From: Pedobacter sp. MC2016-24
GTDB lineage: Bacteria > Bacteroidota > Bacteroidia > Sphingobacteriales > Sphingobacteriaceae
Direction of reading: 5' to 3'
Length of the DNA stretch: 64,000 bases
Assembly: GCF_015223055.1 (NCBI RefSeq)
Contig: NZ_JADFBX010000002.1
Location: forward strand, 558,001-622,000
How positions within the stretch are numbered: position 1 is the stretch's first letter; every line of letters starts with the position of its first letter. The position numbers and the translations under genes are program-made. This document shows, in pieces, positions 53,387 through 62,969 of the stretch. The notes beneath the pieces were generated by a model, which had not been told where the DNA came from, did not search any database, and saw only the letters and a list, made by a program, of their open reading frames with translations.

Positions 53387-53682
53387 TTTTTAGGTGCTTC
53401 TTTTATAATGACAAAGACATCTTCATTATCTTTCTTCATGAAGTACTTTTCCCGTGCAAATTTCTCAGCCGTGTTTAAATTGGTACTCAGCTCATTCAGG
53501 TCTTTCTTTACCTGGGCAGTTTCCCTGGTATAAAAATCCTTTTCTTCCTGTAACTTATTTACCTGCGACCGGAATTCATATTGAGAAATCATGTCGTTCC
53601 TGTCAAAAAACAACATCCATACTGCAAAAGCAGCTACGGATAGGAAGTATTTATTGCGGACAAGATCTAATACGCGATTCAT
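53383..53682 (-). CDS. FtsB/DivIC-like septum formation initiator
   Basis: A 99-residue bitopic division protein: short cytoplasmic part, transmembrane helix (YFLSVAAFAVWMLFF, about 12-27), a periplasmic coiled coil (EFRSQVNKLQEEKDFYTRETAQVKKDLNELSTNLNTAEKF; shown as one helix) and a C-terminal REKYFMKKDNEDVFVI stretch, typical of FtsB/DivIC. The partner would be FtsL/FtsQ of the divisome. Start chosen at ATG 53682; the frame is open 31 codons further but runs through the promoter. It lies downstream of eno, the classical eno-ftsB neighbourhood, yet a terminator separates them. Confidence 0.85.
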   Translation of the reverse strand: MNRVLDLVRNKYFLSVAAFAVWMLFFDRNDMISQYEFRSQVNKLQEEKDFYTRETAQVKKDLNELSTNLNTAEKFAREKYFMKKDNEDVFVIIKEAPKN

Positions 53683-53686
53683 GATA

Positions 53687-53720
53687 CAAATATATAGGAA
53701 AAAAACTGATATCTGCACAA
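53687..53720 (-). promoter_or_regulatory. Promoter of the ftsB-like gene
   Basis: On minus, TTG (53718-53720), 23-bp spacer, TATATTTG (53687-53694). The -7 element ends five bases before the ATG at 53682, which points to a leaderless or nearly leaderless message. Confidence 0.5.
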
Positions 53721-53756
53721 GGCTGTATGTTCTTATTGAATCAGAAAATGCCTGTA

Positions 53757-53788
53757 CAAAAAAAGGCGGAATCATTATGATTCCGCCT
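53757..53788 (-). terminator. Rho-independent terminator of eno
   Basis: A perfect 11-bp stem (53764-53774 with 53778-53788) around a 3-nt loop is followed on minus by TTTTTTT (53758-53764). It separates eno from the ftsB-like gene. Confidence 0.9.
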
Positions 53789-53815
53789 GGTCTTTATGGT
53801 TCCTTTGGATACCGG

Positions 53816-55573
<1,758 letters not shown>

Positions 55574-56665
55574 TTATTCCCACTTGAACACCTTAACCGC
55601 TACCGCATAGATGCCAATTCCCCAGATGATCATAATCAGGATCTGGTGTTTGACATCCCAAAGTCCGGCGCCTTCAAATGCTACTTTTCTCATGGCATCG
55701 TTCAGGTAAGTTAGTGGTAAAGCCCTGCTGATTGGCTGTAGCCAGGTAGGAAAGGCATCGATAGAAAAGAAGGTGCCTGATAACAAAAACTGGGGCAGTG
55801 TAATGATATTGGAAATCGGAGGAATGGTACTTTCACTTTTGGCGATACCTGAAACCACAAATCCAAATCCCATAAAGACAATGAGGCCGATAATGGCCAG
55901 TACCAGCATGTTTAAAATGGTGACTACTCCATTAATTAAAGTAAAATGAAAAAAGAAATGTCCGATCAGGATGATGAAGATGGCGCCAAGTAAGGCAAAT
56001 CCAATTCTGGCTATACCCTCCCCAAAAACAATGCTCGATCTTCTTACCGGGGTGGCAAAAAAACGTTTGATCACCAGGGTCTGTCGCAAGCTGAAAAACA
56101 CAAATGCAGTACCAAATACACCTGTACTTAGTAAAGAGAAGCCCAATTGGCCAGGTAAAATGAAATCAATGGTCCGGTAGGTTCTGCCTTCTACAGTACT
56201 TTCTTTAATCTCCGCCACAGTAGGCACGATGTCCCTGGTATTTAACGTATACATCAGGTTGTTTAAAACGGATTTCAAGATACTTCCTTTGTCAATCGAG
56301 GCAGAAGTGTATTGAACATTTGCGATATAGGCAGGCTTACCCGCTTCATTCTTTTTAATGTTAATCAGGGCATCGATATTTCCTTTTTCCAAACCAGTTT
56401 TGATCTCCCCCTGATCTTTATCTTTTACCAGATTAACGACCGGATTATGGGAAAGCGCAGCAATGATCGGGTTTTGAACATCTGATTGTGGATCAACTGC
56501 CAGTTTTACCTTGATGCCACCACCACCGAGAAAGCCAAATACCAGGATGAAAATTAAAGGAAAGGCCAGGGTAAAAACAACAGCCGATGGGCTACGCATG
56601 ATGGAACGGAAACTTGCTTTTGCAAGGGCCAGGGTAGCTTTTGTATGATTATAAGGTTTGCTCAT
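55574..56665 (-). CDS. ABC-2 type transporter permease
   Basis: Membrane subunit of an ABC exporter. It has 363 residues from ATG 56665; the frame is open nine codons further but would then overlap the ATPase gene. One helix at the N-terminus (AVVFTLAFPLIFILVFGFLG) is followed by a large extracytoplasmic domain (about 60-175), then five helices toward the C-terminus, the standard ABC-2/DrrB-like plan with RFFATPVRRSSIVFGEG in the coupling region. It starts 11 bp after the ATPase gene on the same strand. Substrate unknown. Confidence 0.9.
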   Translation of the reverse strand: MSKPYNHTKATLALAKASFRSIMRSPSAVVFTLAFPLIFILVFGFLGGGGIKVKLAVDPQSDVQNPIIAALSHNPVVNLVKDKDQGEIKTGLEKGNIDALINIKKNEAGKPAYIANVQYTSASIDKGSILKSVLNNLMYTLNTRDIVPTVAEIKESTVEGRTYRTIDFILPGQLGFSLLSTGVFGTAFVFFSLRQTLVIKRFFATPVRRSSIVFGEGIARIGFALLGAIFIILIGHFFFHFTLINGVVTILNMLVLAIIGLIVFMGFGFVVSGIAKSESTIPPISNIITLPQFLLSGTFFSIDAFPTWLQPISRALPLTYLNDAMRKVAFEGAGLWDVKHQILIMIIWGIGIYAVAVKVFKWE

Positions 56666-56676
56666 TTTTGTATTTA

Positions 56677-57444
56677 TTATCCTTCGCGCCATTCTTTACC
56701 GGTCAGGTTGATGAAAACATCTTCCAGATTCGCTTTTTTAACTTCTTTTGTTCTTTCAAAACCACTGCTGATAAGTTTGTCGATCAAATTGTCTGGTGTA
56801 TCGAGTGCGATGATCCGGCCATGCTCTACAAAAGCGACCCGGTCACACAATTGTTCAGCCTCGTCCATATAATGTGTCGTGATGACCACTGTGGTGCCAT
56901 TATTCCGGATCTCGGTAATCAGGTCCCATAGATTTCTCCGCGCCTGGGGATCCAGACCGGTGGTAGGTTCATCTAAAAAAATGATTTTTGGTGAATTAAT
57001 TAAGGTTGTTGCAATAGAGAAACGTTGTTTTTGCCCACCAGAAAGGGCTTTGTATTTCGCCTTGGCTTTATCCTGAAGATTTACTTTTTCCAACATTTCC
57101 ATGGGCTTAACATCAGAGCCATATAAACCAGAAAAGAGCTCCATCAGTTCAACCAGATTTAGGTTTGGATAATAACCTGCTGTCTGCAACTGAACCCCGA
57201 TAATTCCTTTGATCTTATTCGAATCTTTGTCTACAGAATAACCATTCACCAAAATCTCTCCGGAAGTTTTCTCACGCAGCGTTTCGATGATTTCCAGTGT
57301 AGTTGTTTTTCCGGCGCCATTAGGCCCAAGAAGTCCAAAGATCTCATTTTCATAAACATCAAAGCTGATTCCATGTACAGCCGTAAAGTCATCGTATTTT
57401 TTTACCAGGTTTTTTACACTGATAATGGCGTTATTTCTATCCAT
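56677..57444 (-). CDS. ABC transporter ATP-binding protein (CcmA/DrrA type)
   Basis: ATPase partner of the following permease. It has 255 residues: Walker A GPNGAGKTT near 38-46, Q-loop in IGVQLQTAGYYPNL, signature LSGGQKQRFS, Walker B IIFLDEPTTGLD, switch His in ITTHYMDEAEQL. The C-terminal NLEDVFINLTGKEWREG is typical for this family. The region between carA and its start carries a long hairpin (57458-57500) just 14 nt upstream of the ATG. Confidence 0.94.
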   Translation of the reverse strand: MDRNNAIISVKNLVKKYDDFTAVHGISFDVYENEIFGLLGPNGAGKTTTLEIIETLREKTSGEILVNGYSVDKDSNKIKGIIGVQLQTAGYYPNLNLVELMELFSGLYGSDVKPMEMLEKVNLQDKAKAKYKALSGGQKQRFSIATTLINSPKIIFLDEPTTGLDPQARRNLWDLITEIRNNGTTVVITTHYMDEAEQLCDRVAFVEHGRIIALDTPDNLIDKLISSGFERTKEVKKANLEDVFINLTGKEWREG

Positions 57445-57457
57445 GTTATAAATGTAA

Positions 57458-57500
57458 TAAGGTTTAGAAGGAATCGAAAGTGATTTCCCGCTAAACCTTA
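57458..57500 (-). other. Extended hairpin upstream of the ABC ATPase gene
   Basis: A 10-bp outer stem (57458-57467 with 57491-57500) continues into an inner 6-bp stem with one bulge (57470-57475 with 57482-57488). On minus it is not followed by a T-run and ends 13 nt before the ATPase ATG, so it may be a leader structure, or a poor terminator of carA, which ends 44 bp upstream. Confidence 0.5.
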
Positions 57501-57543
57501 ATATATGTCGGTGAGATGATGTTAAAACAGACGAAACTGTAAT

Positions 57544-58656
57544 TTACCAGGCAAGCTCTGTTTTGATCATCGTAATAAAATCATCAAACAGATAACGTGA
57601 ATCGTGCGGGCCAGGAGAAGATTCCGGGTGGTATTGTACCGAAAATGCCTTCTTGCCTTTTACACGGATTCCTTCAATCGACTGGTCGTTTAAGTTGATG
57701 TGTGTGATCTCTACTTTATCTGATTTTTTAACTTCATCAGGAATTACACCAAAGCCATGGTTTTGTGAAGTTACTTCACAATGGTTTTTGATGATATTTT
57801 TTACCGGATGATTCAATCCCCTGTGACCATTGAACATTTTCATGGTACCAATTCCGTTGGCTTCGGCAAGTAACTGGTGTCCTAAACAGATCCCAAACAT
57901 GGGTTTGTCGGCGGCCAATACTTTTTTAACAGTTTCAATCGCATATGGCATGGCTGAAGGGTCGCCAGGGCCATTAGAAATGAAGTAGCCATCAGCACCC
58001 CATTTTTCCATTTCTTCAAAAGTAGTTTTTGCAGGGAATACTTGCACGTAGACATCGCGGTCAGAGAAATTACGTAAAATGTTTTTCTTAATACCCAGGT
58101 CTAAAGCCGCTACTTTAATAGTCGCATCAGCAGAGCCATAAAAGTAAGGTGTTTTGGTTGATACCTGTGAAGAAAGCTCCAGGCCATCCATAGATGGTAC
58201 TTCGGCCAATTTACTTTTCAGTTCTTCCAAATCTGTGATTTCAGACGAAATGATGGCATTCATTGCGCCTTTATTTCTGATGTGACGTACCAAAGCACGG
58301 GTATCAATATCTGAAATACCAACAATGTTTTCGTTTTGGAAGTAATCCTGGATCGATTCAGAAGCCTCTTTACGGCTATAGCCAATGTTGTAGTTTTTAC
58401 AAACCAATCCGGCAATTTTGATGCTGTCTGATTCAATTTCTTCACGGTGTATACCGTAATTTCCAATGTGTGCATTGGTGGTTACCATGATTTGACCAAA
58501 ATAAGAAGGATCTGTAAAAATCTCTTGATATCCTGTCATTCCGGTATTAAAACAAATTTCGCCGGTAGTTGTACCTATCTTTCCGGCAGCTTTGCCATAG
58601 TATACAGTTCCATCAGCCAATAACAAGATAGCAGGTAACTTGGTGTAGTTAGTCAT
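57544..58656 (-). CDS. carA: Carbamoyl-phosphate synthase small (glutaminase) subunit
   Basis: Hydrolyses glutamine and channels ammonia to CarB for carbamoyl phosphate, feeding arginine and pyrimidine synthesis. It has 370 residues. The N-terminal domain begins LLLADGTVYYGKAAGKIGTTTGEICFNTGMTGYQE; the class I amidotransferase domain has the nucleophile in GICLGHQLLA and the His-Glu pair in QYHPESSPGPHDS. carB is not in the window. A good promoter lies at 58778-58808, giving a ~115-nt leader. Confidence 0.97.
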   Translation of the reverse strand: MTNYTKLPAILLLADGTVYYGKAAGKIGTTTGEICFNTGMTGYQEIFTDPSYFGQIMVTTNAHIGNYGIHREEIESDSIKIAGLVCKNYNIGYSRKEASESIQDYFQNENIVGISDIDTRALVRHIRNKGAMNAIISSEITDLEELKSKLAEVPSMDGLELSSQVSTKTPYFYGSADATIKVAALDLGIKKNILRNFSDRDVYVQVFPAKTTFEEMEKWGADGYFISNGPGDPSAMPYAIETVKKVLAADKPMFGICLGHQLLAEANGIGTMKMFNGHRGLNHPVKNIIKNHCEVTSQNHGFGVIPDEVKKSDKVEITHINLNDQSIEGIRVKGKKAFSVQYHPESSPGPHDSRYLFDDFITMIKTELAW

Positions 58657-58777
58657 GGTAATTATAATGAGAAATTATGGGTGTGAAAATTAGAAAAAAT
58701 GAGGATTTATCTGCGGTATTTACACCGATTATGTTTTTAACAAATGTGCTGTTAATTAAACCCTTCATTTCGGGGTA

Positions 58778-58808
58778 CAAAGATAGGATTTTGTAAGGTT
58801 CTATTCAA
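58778..58808 (-). promoter_or_regulatory. Promoter of carA
   Basis: On minus, TTG (58806-58808), 20-bp spacer, TATCTTTG (58778-58785). The transcript would carry about 115 nt before the carA ATG at 58656. Confidence 0.7.
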
Positions 58809-58943
58809 GACTTTTTTAAGAAAATTATTAGAATAGGTTCATACTTAAAATGAGGACAATAAAGTTTACAGATTTCCATCGTGGAGATCAAAGGTATTGT
58901 GTCACAAAAACAATAAAAATCCCGTTATTTCGAATGTAAAAAC

Positions 58944-58963
58944 TAATTTTGTTTCGAACAAAA
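58944..58963 (+). promoter_or_regulatory. panB -7 element overlapped by an operator-like dyad
   Basis: TAATTTTG (58944-58951) matches TAnnTTTG, 22 bp before the panB ATG. Over it lies the inverted repeat TTTTGTT-TCG-AACAAAA (58947-58963) with perfect 7-bp arms, placed where a repressor would block transcription start. Confidence 0.4.
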
Positions 58964-58973
58964 CGATTTAAGC

Positions 58974-59789
58974 ATGTCTGTAAATAAAGAAGTAAAACGG
59001 ATAACGACCCACATCCTTCAGGAAATGAAGCAGCGCGGAGAAAAAATAAGCATGTTAACGGCTTATGATTATTCTATGGCAACCATTTTAGATGATGCCG
59101 GACTAGACGTATTACTGGTTGGTGATTCGGCTTCGAATGTAATGGCTGGTCATGAAACAACATTGCCAATTACGTTAGATCAAATGATTTATCATGCGCA
59201 AGGTGTAGTTAGAGGTGCCGCACGGTCTTTTGTAGTCGTTGATCTTCCTTTCGGTTCATACCAGGGGAACTCCAAAGAAGCTTTGAATTCTGCGATACGT
59301 ATCATGAAAGAATCCGGTGCACATGGTGTGAAAATGGAAGGTGGCACAGAGATCGTTGATTCGATACAACGCATCATAACTGCTGGTATTCCTGTAATGG
59401 GACATTTGGGGCTAACACCTCAGTCTATTTACAAATTTGGAACTTATACCGTTAGGGCCAAAGATGAAGCAGAAGCCGATAAATTGAAAATTGATGCCCA
59501 GGCTTTGCAAGATGCCGGATGTTTTGCTGTTGTGCTTGAAAAAATTCCTGCCAAACTGGGTAAGGAAGTTTCTGAGAGCCTGTTGATCCCCACTATAGGA
59601 ATCGGGGCCGGCCCATCCTGCGACGGACAAGTATTGGTTGTTAACGATATGATTGGCTTAACCAAAGGATTTAAGCCACGTTTTTTAAGGCAATACCTTG
59701 ATTTGTATGAAGGCATAAAAGCGGCTGCGCAGTCTTATATCAAAGATGTGAAAGGGAATGATTTTCCAAATGAAAAGGAGCAGTATTAA
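58974..59789 (+). CDS. panB: 3-methyl-2-oxobutanoate hydroxymethyltransferase
   Basis: First committed step of pantothenate (and so coenzyme A) synthesis: adds a hydroxymethyl group from methylene-tetrahydrofolate to 2-oxoisovalerate. It has 271 residues in a TIM barrel. Family marks are [38 protein letters not shown], the Mg-binding DS pair, [22 protein letters not shown] and [15 protein letters not shown]. Its TAA shares a base with the ATG of the next gene (TAATG). panC is not in the window. Confidence 0.97.
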   Translation: MSVNKEVKRITTHILQEMKQRGEKISMLTAYDYSMATILDDAGLDVLLVGDSASNVMAGHETTLPITLDQMIYHAQGVVRGAARSFVVVDLPFGSYQGNSKEALNSAIRIMKESGAHGVKMEGGTEIVDSIQRIITAGIPVMGHLGLTPQSIYKFGTYTVRAKDEAEADKLKIDAQALQDAGCFAVVLEKIPAKLGKEVSESLLIPTIGIGAGPSCDGQVLVVNDMIGLTKGFKPRFLRQYLDLYEGIKAAAQSYIKDVKGNDFPNEKEQY

Positions 59790-60475
59790 TGCCGGTAACT
59801 GATAAAGATATATTATACGAAGACAATCACCTGATTGCGGTAATGAAACGTGCAGGAGACATTGTTCAGGTCGATGAAACCGGTGATGAGCCTTTAGATG
59901 AGCAGGTAAAAAAATACCTGGCTATTAAATATAATAAACCGAACAGTGCCTTTTTAGGCGTAGTTCATCGTTTGGACAGGCCTGTAAGTGGCGTTATTCT
60001 TTTTGCCAAAACGAGTAAAGCCCTGGAAAGGGTAAATGCCCTATTTAAAAACAGGGAAGTCAAAAAAACATATTGGGCTGTTGTACGCAATAAGCCTGCG
60101 AAACCATCTGGAACATTGGTCCACTGGTTAATTAAAAATCCGCAAAAAAATGTGGTTACACCTTACAATACTGAGGTGCCGGGGAGTCAGCGTTCTGAAT
60201 TGAGCTATAGGCTGATCGGCGAACTGAACGGTTACTACCTGATTGAAGTAGATCCCCTCACGGGCAGATCACACCAGATTCGTGTACAACTGTCAACGCT
60301 GGGCTGTCCAATTGTAGGCGATAACAAATACGGCTATCCCCGTGGCAGCCGCAAAGGGAGCATTTGTTTACATGCCCGCAGATTGCAATTTTTACATCCG
60401 GTAAAAAAAGAACCTGTAAACATTTTTGCCAGGTTGCCAGTGGATGGCTTCTGGGAAAAATTTGAAGGATTTTAA
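59789..60475 (+). CDS. RluA-family pseudouridine synthase
   Basis: Isomerises uridines in rRNA or tRNA. It has 228 residues, without an S4 RNA-binding domain, as in the shorter RluA/TruC-like members. The catalytic Asp is in GVVHRLDRPVSGVILFAKTSKAL; other marks are KTYWAVVRNKP, EVDPLTGRSHQIRVQLSTLGCPIVGDNKYG and ICLHARRLQF. It overlaps the panB stop by one base (TAATG), so translation is coupled. The exact target uridine cannot be told from sequence. Confidence 0.92.
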   Translation: MPVTDKDILYEDNHLIAVMKRAGDIVQVDETGDEPLDEQVKKYLAIKYNKPNSAFLGVVHRLDRPVSGVILFAKTSKALERVNALFKNREVKKTYWAVVRNKPAKPSGTLVHWLIKNPQKNVVTPYNTEVPGSQRSELSYRLIGELNGYYLIEVDPLTGRSHQIRVQLSTLGCPIVGDNKYGYPRGSRKGSICLHARRLQFLHPVKKEPVNIFARLPVDGFWEKFEGF

Positions 60476-60488
60476 CCGGTCTTAAATA

Positions 60489-60980
60489 TTATTTACAGTC
60501 TGCTTTAGAGAAAACGATCGATTGATCAAACTTTAAAGCAGATTTGTTTTTGAATCGTGTTTTGCCACCTTTTTCTTCAACTTCGCCTGTACCTTCATAA
60601 AGTTTCCCATCTGCTTTTTTTACAAAAACAACTTCCCGTACAGATCTCATTCCTTCCGAATCGAAAGTGTATTCTGCAATGATGGTGTCGCCTCTTAATT
60701 CACCGGCAATTTTTCCTTTATTGCTGTCTTTCTCAAAAAGCTTGTAGCTCAGTTCACCCGTCAGTTCATCCCCGGCAATATTTAATTTTAGGGATGCGGT
60801 ATCTCTGTTCTTGGTGTACCCATAGCAATCGGACGTATTAACCACTGTCTTAGTCGGCATAGTGGTGGTGTCTGTTTTAACAATTGCTGTACTATCTCCC
60901 GTTGTTTTATTCGCATTTTCACTGTTGCAGGATATCACAAAGCCGGCCAACAAAACAGGAATTAAAATTTGATGTCTCAT
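60489..60980 (-). CDS. Putative lipoprotein, unknown function
   Basis: A 163-residue protein with signal MRHQILIPVLLAGFVISC (lipidated Cys at 18), a Thr/Lys-rich linker (about 20-48) and a beta-rich domain that begins CYGYTKNRDTASLKLNIAGDELTGELSYKL. The repeated G-E-L turns look like a small calycin or META-like sheet, but no family was recognised with confidence. Its ATG overlaps the stop of the upstream Ada-like gene (ATGA), so the two are translated together. A role in DNA repair is not implied. Confidence 0.7.
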   Translation of the reverse strand: MRHQILIPVLLAGFVISCNSENANKTTGDSTAIVKTDTTTMPTKTVVNTSDCYGYTKNRDTASLKLNIAGDELTGELSYKLFEKDSNKGKIAGELRGDTIIAEYTFDSEGMRSVREVVFVKKADGKLYEGTGEVEEKGGKTRFKNKSALKFDQSIVFSKADCK

Positions 60981-61840
60981 GCTTTCTTAACAATTTCCGG
61001 AATGTTTTGTTTTGCCGCTTCCCAACCAATCATTGCGGCTTTTCTGGTACTACCCCAATGGTATTCCCCAATTAAACCTGTTGATTTAATTACCCGGTGA
61101 CAAGGAATTAAAAAAGCAACCGGATTGTTGCCAATTGCTGTGCCAACGGCACGACTGGCGCCCTCATTACCTAATTTTGAAGCAATAGTACCGTAGGTAG
61201 TTAATCTACCCATGGGAACCTTCATCAGGGTTTCCCAGACTTTCAATTGGAAAGCTGTTCCCTTGAGGTGCAGTTTGATCTCACCGAGCTGGTTCCAGTC
61301 CTGCGTAAAAACATAAAGGGCATTTTGTTGTAACATGTCCAGCATTTGATGGTAATGGGCATTGGGAAAAGTCCTTTTCAACTGGTTCAGGGCTTCTAGC
61401 TGATCGTCGGCAAATGAAAGGTGACAAATCCCTTTGGCGGTTGTAGCTACCAGAAGCATTCCAAAAGGGCTTTCTGCAAAGCTATAATTGATTTGTAAGT
61501 GTTCGCCTCCATTTTTATATTCACCAGGAGTCATCCCCTCTATATTGATGAACAAATCGTGTAACCTGCTGGTGCCGGATAAGCCCGTTTCGTAAGCCAC
61601 ATCAAATAATGTAGCTCGCTGATCTTTCAATATGTTTTTTGCATATTCGATACTTAAGTACTGGACAAACTTTTTGGGACTGATCCCAGCCCATTCGCTG
61701 AACATGCGTTGGAAATGAAAAGGGCTCAGATTTACCTGGGCAGCAACTTCAGCTAAGGAAGGCTGGTTTTTAAAATGTTGTTTTAAATAAGCAATGGCTG
61801 CTGCAATTCTGTTGTAGTCGGTCAGATTAAAAGGTTCCAT
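60977..61840 (-). CDS. AraC-HTH / O6-methylguanine-DNA methyltransferase fusion (Ada-like)
   Basis: Directly reverses O6-alkylguanine damage by suicidal transfer to cysteine, joined to a DNA-binding domain. It has 287 residues: AraC-type HTH at about 8-108 (LSPFHFQRMFSEWAGISPKKF), then a methyltransferase N-subdomain and the catalytic domain with the acceptor Cys in NPVAFLIPCHRVIKSTG and GRLTTYGTIASKLG. The N-terminal zinc/phosphotriester domain of E. coli Ada, whose methylated Cys activates transcription, is absent, so regulation by that route is unlikely. Confidence 0.94.
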   Translation of the reverse strand: MEPFNLTDYNRIAAAIAYLKQHFKNQPSLAEVAAQVNLSPFHFQRMFSEWAGISPKKFVQYLSIEYAKNILKDQRATLFDVAYETGLSGTSRLHDLFINIEGMTPGEYKNGGEHLQINYSFAESPFGMLLVATTAKGICHLSFADDQLEALNQLKRTFPNAHYHQMLDMLQQNALYVFTQDWNQLGEIKLHLKGTAFQLKVWETLMKVPMGRLTTYGTIASKLGNEGASRAVGTAIGNNPVAFLIPCHRVIKSTGLIGEYHWGSTRKAAMIGWEAAKQNIPEIVKKA

Positions 61841-61997
61841 ATAGCGATGTATCGTTCAACAAATTTAGCCCGGCAAATGAAGGGATAAAACCCGAAACTT
61901 GCGAACTATTACGCATATTTGAGAAATTATATATAAATTGATGGGACGATCGTTGTCTACTAATCTTATCTAAAATAATTATAACTGGTTATTATAC

Positions 61998-62966
61998 ATG
62001 CAAATTCCGCAAACTCCATTTTATAAGAGAAGCGCCTTTATTTATCTCAGCATAGCTTGCGCTGCCTTGATTTTTACAGGCATAGCTGCAATGTTTCACA
62101 ACAACCAGCCTGGTAGTAAGATTAAAAACTTCCCTGATCAGCTGGTTACTCATGATGTTCCTCCCGGTGGTAACAAGGCCGTTTTGACATTGGAAGATGG
62201 GAAAACCATTACACTAAATGAAGTGCCTAATGGGAAGTTAGCTGATCAATCCGGAGTTGAGGTCACTAAAACTGGTCATGGTGAATTAACCTTTCATAAG
62301 GAGGCTGATATTCCCGTACAGACTGGCGTGATGAATACGATTGCCACGCCAAATGGAGGTACTTATCAGCTTACTTTGCCGGATGGTAGCCGGGTATGGC
62401 TCAATGCGGCATCGAAGTTGTCTTTCCCGACATCATTTTATGGCATGAAGGAAAGACGCGTAACTTTAAGTGGTGAAGCTTATTTTGAGATCGTATCAGA
62501 CGGAGCCAGGGCTTTTAAGGTGATGACAAACCGAGGCGAAGTACATGTTAATGAGGCACATTTTAACATCAACGGCTACCTTGACGAGACGTGGGCAAAA
62601 GTAACACTCTTTAAAGGATCAGCAAAGGTTGGCCTCACAACTTCCCAGCCGGTCACCCTTGTTCCTGGTCAGCAGGCTATTGTTAATCAGGGAACTATTC
62701 AACTGCTCAACATTGATTTAGCCGATGTTTTAGCCTGGAAAAATGGAATCTTTGTTTTCAAAGAAGCTCCTCTGGAAAGCATCATGAAAGAAATCTCCCG
62801 TTGGTATGATGTGGATGTAGTTTACATGAATATTGATAAGAACAAGTTGTATACCGCGACCGCCCCATGCGCTGAAAATGTATCGACAGTCTTAAAACAA
62901 TTGGAATTGTCTGGCGGTGTACATTTTCAAATAGAAGAAGGGCGGATTTTGGCAACCGGACTTTAA
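61998..62966 (+). CDS. FecR-like membrane protein lacking the cytoplasmic anti-sigma domain
   Basis: A 322-residue protein. Only about 11 residues precede the transmembrane helix (12-33), so the ~75-residue sigma-binding domain of normal FecR proteins is missing. The rest is standard: VPPGGNKAVLTLEDGKTI, TPNGGTYQLTLPDGSRVWLN, GEAYFEIVSDG, and DUF4974-like LAWKNGIFVFKEAPLESIMKEISRWY. The usual VLGTHFNVNSY reads VNEAHFNINGY. No sigma factor or receptor gene is adjacent. Either a decayed orphan or a periplasmic partner acting without direct sigma contact. Confidence 0.85.
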   Translation: MQIPQTPFYKRSAFIYLSIACAALIFTGIAAMFHNNQPGSKIKNFPDQLVTHDVPPGGNKAVLTLEDGKTITLNEVPNGKLADQSGVEVTKTGHGELTFHKEADIPVQTGVMNTIATPNGGTYQLTLPDGSRVWLNAASKLSFPTSFYGMKERRVTLSGEAYFEIVSDGARAFKVMTNRGEVHVNEAHFNINGYLDETWAKVTLFKGSAKVGLTTSQPVTLVPGQQAIVNQGTIQLLNIDLADVLAWKNGIFVFKEAPLESIMKEISRWYDVDVVYMNIDKNKLYTATAPCAENVSTVLKQLELSGGVHFQIEEGRILATGL

Positions 62967-62969
62967 AAT

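Larger units (their letters stand above)
58657..58973. promoter_or_regulatory. 317-bp divergent carA / panB control region
   Basis: No gene seen. It contains the carA promoter (58778-58808), a leader of about 115 nt for carA with only small potential stems, AT-rich sequence in the middle, and the panB -7 element with an overlapping dyad (58944-58963). Confidence 0.5.

Noticed and set aside
53683..53775. 31-codon N-terminal extension of the FtsB-like protein
   Set aside because: It runs through the promoter and into the eno terminator hairpin, so it would not be transcribed from the gene's own promoter; ATG 53682 gives a standard FtsB length.
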